A stretch of 64,000 bases of DNA from Halomonas cupida (GTDB lineage: Bacteria; Pseudomonadota; Gammaproteobacteria; Pseudomonadales; Halomonadaceae). Under the pieces are notes generated by a model, which made no database searches, was not told the DNA's origin, and was given only the letters and a program-made list of their open reading frames with translations. Both the position numbers and the translations under genes were made by a program. The stretch is taken from the NCBI RefSeq assembly GCF_900142755.1, contig NZ_FRCA01000011.1, forward strand, positions 106,583 through 170,582, read 5' to 3'. Position 1 is the stretch's first letter. Every line of letters starts with the position of its first letter. Shown in pieces: positions 61,239 through 64,000 of this stretch.

Positions 61239-61541
61239 CTACCGAGTCTCGATGTCGGTGTCCGTAGGGGTCTCTGCCTCAGTGGCGGACCCATTACGTG
61301 CTTCGACAGCGGCCTCGAGACTCGCCACCTGCTTTTCCAGAGCCTCGACCCGTGCGCGGGTACGTTGCAGCACATCCATGAGGATGTCGAAATCCTCGCG
61401 TGACACCAGCTCAAGACGGTCAAAGGCGCCGCGAACGACCTGCTGCACCCCCTTCTGAATCTCTTCCGGTGCCTGAGATGCGCCCTGAAGGCGCTCGCCG
61501 ATCTGTTGAGCCAGGCGGCTGATACGGTCCTGACTGACCAT
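61239..61541 (-). CDS. ubiK: Ubiquinone-biosynthesis accessory factor UbiK (YqiC/BMFP family)
   Basis: A 100-aa small coiled-coil protein. The N-terminal amphipathic part (RISRLAQQIGERLQGAS) is followed by a C-terminal coiled coil (VLQRTRARVEALEKQVASLEA), as in YqiC/UbiK, which helps assemble the Ubi complex for coenzyme Q under oxic conditions. The ATG at 61541 has AGGAGAGG; longer in-frame starts to 61697 lie in the glnK control region. A short acidic Thr/Asp tail is added. Confidence 0.88.
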   Translation of the reverse strand: MVSQDRISRLAQQIGERLQGASQAPEEIQKGVQQVVRGAFDRLELVSREDFDILMDVLQRTRARVEALEKQVASLEAAVEARNGSATEAETPTDTDIETR

Positions 61542-61679
61542 GATGCCTCTCCTTGTAGAACCAGTGTGTGCCTGACGACAGGATACGCAAGCCTGGCGGC
61601 CAGCGCATGCATTGAACGCGTTAGTTCTGATGCGTTGTCGCACAAGACGCCCTTGATTAGCGCATACCCTGCGACACAG

Positions 61680-61721
61680 TGAACCAAAACAGTGCATTCA
61701 CAACCTGGCGGTTTTGTGCAA
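61680..61721. promoter_or_regulatory. NtrC enhancer-like sites upstream of glnK
   Basis: TGAACCAAAACAGTGC (61680-61695), read on the minus strand, is GCACT-GTTTT-GGTTCA, close to the NtrC consensus GCACT-ATTTT-GGTGCA. A weaker half-site TTGCACAAAACCG occurs on the minus strand at about 61709-61721. They are about 65-105 bases before the -24 box, a normal enhancer distance. Confidence 0.65.
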
Positions 61722-61782
61722 CTGCGAACATGCGTTTCCGGTAGTTATATAAACATCTGAATCATAGTGCTTATTTATTCAC

Positions 61783-61798
61783 TGGCACGCTTTACGCA
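61783..61798 (+). promoter_or_regulatory. Sigma-54 (-24/-12) promoter of glnK-amtB
   Basis: TGGCACG-CTTT-ACGCA has the invariant GG (61784-61785) and GC (61796-61797) in the exact spacing of the TGGCACG-N4-TTGCA consensus. With the NtrC-like sites upstream and glnK 64 bases downstream, nitrogen-limitation control is very likely. Confidence 0.8.
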
Positions 61799-61861
61799 AC
61801 AACAAATCATCTATGCACCGCGCGGCGACAGGCCGCAACTTCTCCAGCAGGGAGTTCTGGT

Positions 61862-62200
61862 ATGAAACTGATCACCGCCATCATCAAGCCGTTCAAGCTG
61901 GACGACGTTCGCGAAGCACTCGCTGATAACGGCGTCCAGGGAATCACGGTGACCGAGGTCAAGGGCTTCGGTCGTCAGAAGGGCCACACCGAGCTGTATC
62001 GTGGCGCGGAGTACGTCGTCGACTTTCTGCCCAAGGTGAAGGTTGAGGTCGCTGTTGATGAAGCCCGTCTGGACAGTGTTCTCGAGGCCATCTGCAACGC
62101 CGCCAACAGCGGCAAGATCGGGGACGGCAAGGTATTCGTCACACCGCTGGAAGATGTCATCCGTATTCGTACCGGTGAACGCGGTGCCGATGCTGTCTGA
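61862..62200 (+). CDS. glnK: Nitrogen regulatory PII protein GlnK
   Basis: A 112-aa PII protein. The T-loop contains GRQKGHTELYRGAEY with uridylylation site Y51, and the C-terminal B-loop GDGKVFVTPLEDVIRIRTGE binds ATP/2-oxoglutarate. GlnK senses nitrogen/carbon/energy state and plugs AmtB. It is directly upstream of amtB (78-base gap) and behind a sigma-54 promoter, so GlnK rather than constitutive GlnB is the likely identity. Confidence 0.95.
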   Translation: MKLITAIIKPFKLDDVREALADNGVQGITVTEVKGFGRQKGHTELYRGAEYVVDFLPKVKVEVAVDEARLDSVLEAICNAANSGKIGDGKVFVTPLEDVIRIRTGERGADAV

Positions 62201-62278
62201 CGCCTCTCCCGCGTCACCGACACTCCGTTACGCAGGCCTTTTGCTCCGACATACGACTCGACACTAGAGAGAAAATCC

Positions 62279-63529
<1,251 letters not shown>

Positions 63530-63573
63530 CCTCGAGGTTACCCGCGACACCAGTGAGCTGGCGTGCTCCACCT

Positions 63574-63595
63574 GGCCCCTTCGGGGGCCTTTTTT
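63574..63595 (+). terminator. Intrinsic terminator of glnK-amtB
   Basis: GGCCCC (63574-63579) pairs with GGGGCC (63584-63589), a TTCG tetraloop, followed by six T. It begins 44 bases after the amtB stop. Confidence 0.92.
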
Positions 63596-63623
63596 GTTCT
63601 CGGCCGCAACCACGGCCGACATC

Positions 63624-63654
63624 AGCTTCGAGCTTCGAGCTTCGAGCTTCGAGC
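63624..63654. repeat. Heptamer tandem repeat AGCTTCG x4
   Basis: Four perfect 7-bp units AGCTTCG plus AGC, lying between the amtB terminator and the IS element. Such heptamer arrays are intergenic microsatellites of unknown role; the copy number is likely to vary between strains. Confidence 0.9.
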
Positions 63655-63660
63655 AGGACT

Positions 63661-64000
63661 GTGCTATGCCCCCGATTTTGTGGACACCTCACTTTCCATC
63701 ATGAGGTGAGGTGTCATGCTTCTACGTACACGTCGGCGGTATACGTCGGAATACAAGTTACATGTGGTCCGGTACTCTCTGGAGTCGACCGCCCCTCAAG
63801 CTGTCATCGCTGCTGAATTTGATGTTCCCGTCAGTGTCCTTGGTCGATGGAGGAGAGAGTACGTGTCCACTCACAAGAAAGACCAGAAGCCCGTCCCCAA
63901 CCAGGGAGCCTCGAAGAGTCTGGCAGACCTGGAGCGGGAGAATCGCCAGTTGCGGAAACAGTTGGAACGCAAGGAACTGGAGATCGATATCCTAAAAAAG
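63661..64000 (+). mobile_element. Left end of an IS3-family (IS150-group-like) insertion sequence, cut by window edge
   Basis: The sequence from 63661 (TGTGCTATGCCCCCGATTTT, then GTGGACACC) has the TG start and the TGT-CT--CCC--TTTTGT-GGAC layout of IS150-type ends, and the first gene reads as an IS3 OrfA. The 3-base target duplicate would begin with ACT (63658-63660). The rest lies beyond the window. Confidence 0.85.
63717..64000 (+). CDS. IS3-family transposase OrfA (partial, runs off the window)
   Basis: 94 codons are visible with no stop. Translation starts MLLRTRRRYTSEYKLHVV and contains a helix-turn-helix (about 10-50, YSLESTAPQAVIAAEFDVP) and a C-terminal leucine-zipper-like stretch (LERENRQLRKQLERKELE). 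The last bases, CTAAAAAAG, form an A6G slippery site at the place where IS3 elements make the -1 frameshift that fuses OrfA to the DDE OrfB. It is intact as far as seen. Confidence 0.87.

Overview
The window looks like chromosomal DNA of a moderately halophilic gammaproteobacterium of the Halomonas group. The best evidence is an intact teaABCD ectoine TRAP-transporter locus (20.8-24.4 kb) whose TeaA protein reads almost like the Halomonas elongata protein as I remember it. GC-rich coding, acidic protein tails and gammaproteobacterial synteny blocks (dapF-DUF484-xerC-yigB; engB / cytochrome c4 / dsbA; thiS-thiG-trmB) agree with this.

Layout. 0.3-6.6 kb: argH, lptM, then a tightly overlapping lysA-dapF-DUF484-xerC-yigB run. 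6.5-10 kb: engB, cytochrome c4, dsbA and an EEP-family hydrolase. 10.1-13.5 kb: a TRAP transporter (QMP order). 13.6-20.6 kb: YqaA-family protein, thiD, a tandem-Usp protein, dtd, an NCS2 permease, yheS and a TIGR02444-like protein. 20.8-24.4 kb: teaABCD. 24.9-28 kb: FKBP isomerase, a SCO1-type copper chaperone with a small partner, and an AEC-family permease. 28.1-28.6 kb: two tandem, apparently Fur-controlled small RNA genes. 28.7-35.7 kb: an SDR, two LysR regulators, an EamA exporter, trmB, thiG, thiS, DUF423 and a thioesterase. 36-40 kb: glcB, an alpha/beta hydrolase and a lipoprotein.

40.3-54.6 kb is a pentose-type sugar region. A DUF2291 / RbsA / RbsC / RbsB importer runs rightward. A leftward operon holds a D-xylose-dehydrogenase-like SDR, a second ABC importer (binding protein, two permeases, ATPase), a cytoplasmic GH43 beta-xylosidase and an MFS sugar porter. 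A divergent ROK/XylR-type regulator sits at its head. The parts fit uptake of xylo-oligosaccharides, cytoplasmic hydrolysis to xylose and oxidative entry into a xylonate pathway.

54.7-64 kb: a YcaQ-like glycosylase, a Na+/H+ antiporter-family permease, a GFA protein, a second EEP protein, comM, ubiK, a sigma-54/NtrC-type promoter driving glnK-amtB, and the left end of an IS150-like IS3-family element cut by the window edge.

Two non-coding systems stand out. (1) Two tandem ~120-nt RNA genes at 28.1-28.6 kb each have Fur-box-like promoter sequence, an identical 38-nt core and a strong intrinsic terminator, an arrangement like the iron-responsive PrrF pair of pseudomonads. (2) A ~170-bp element made of five consecutive hairpins and bounded by TATTAAC termini occurs six times. 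Four copies lie just downstream of a gene in the same orientation, two are head-to-tail, and the first hairpin shows compensatory changes between copies.
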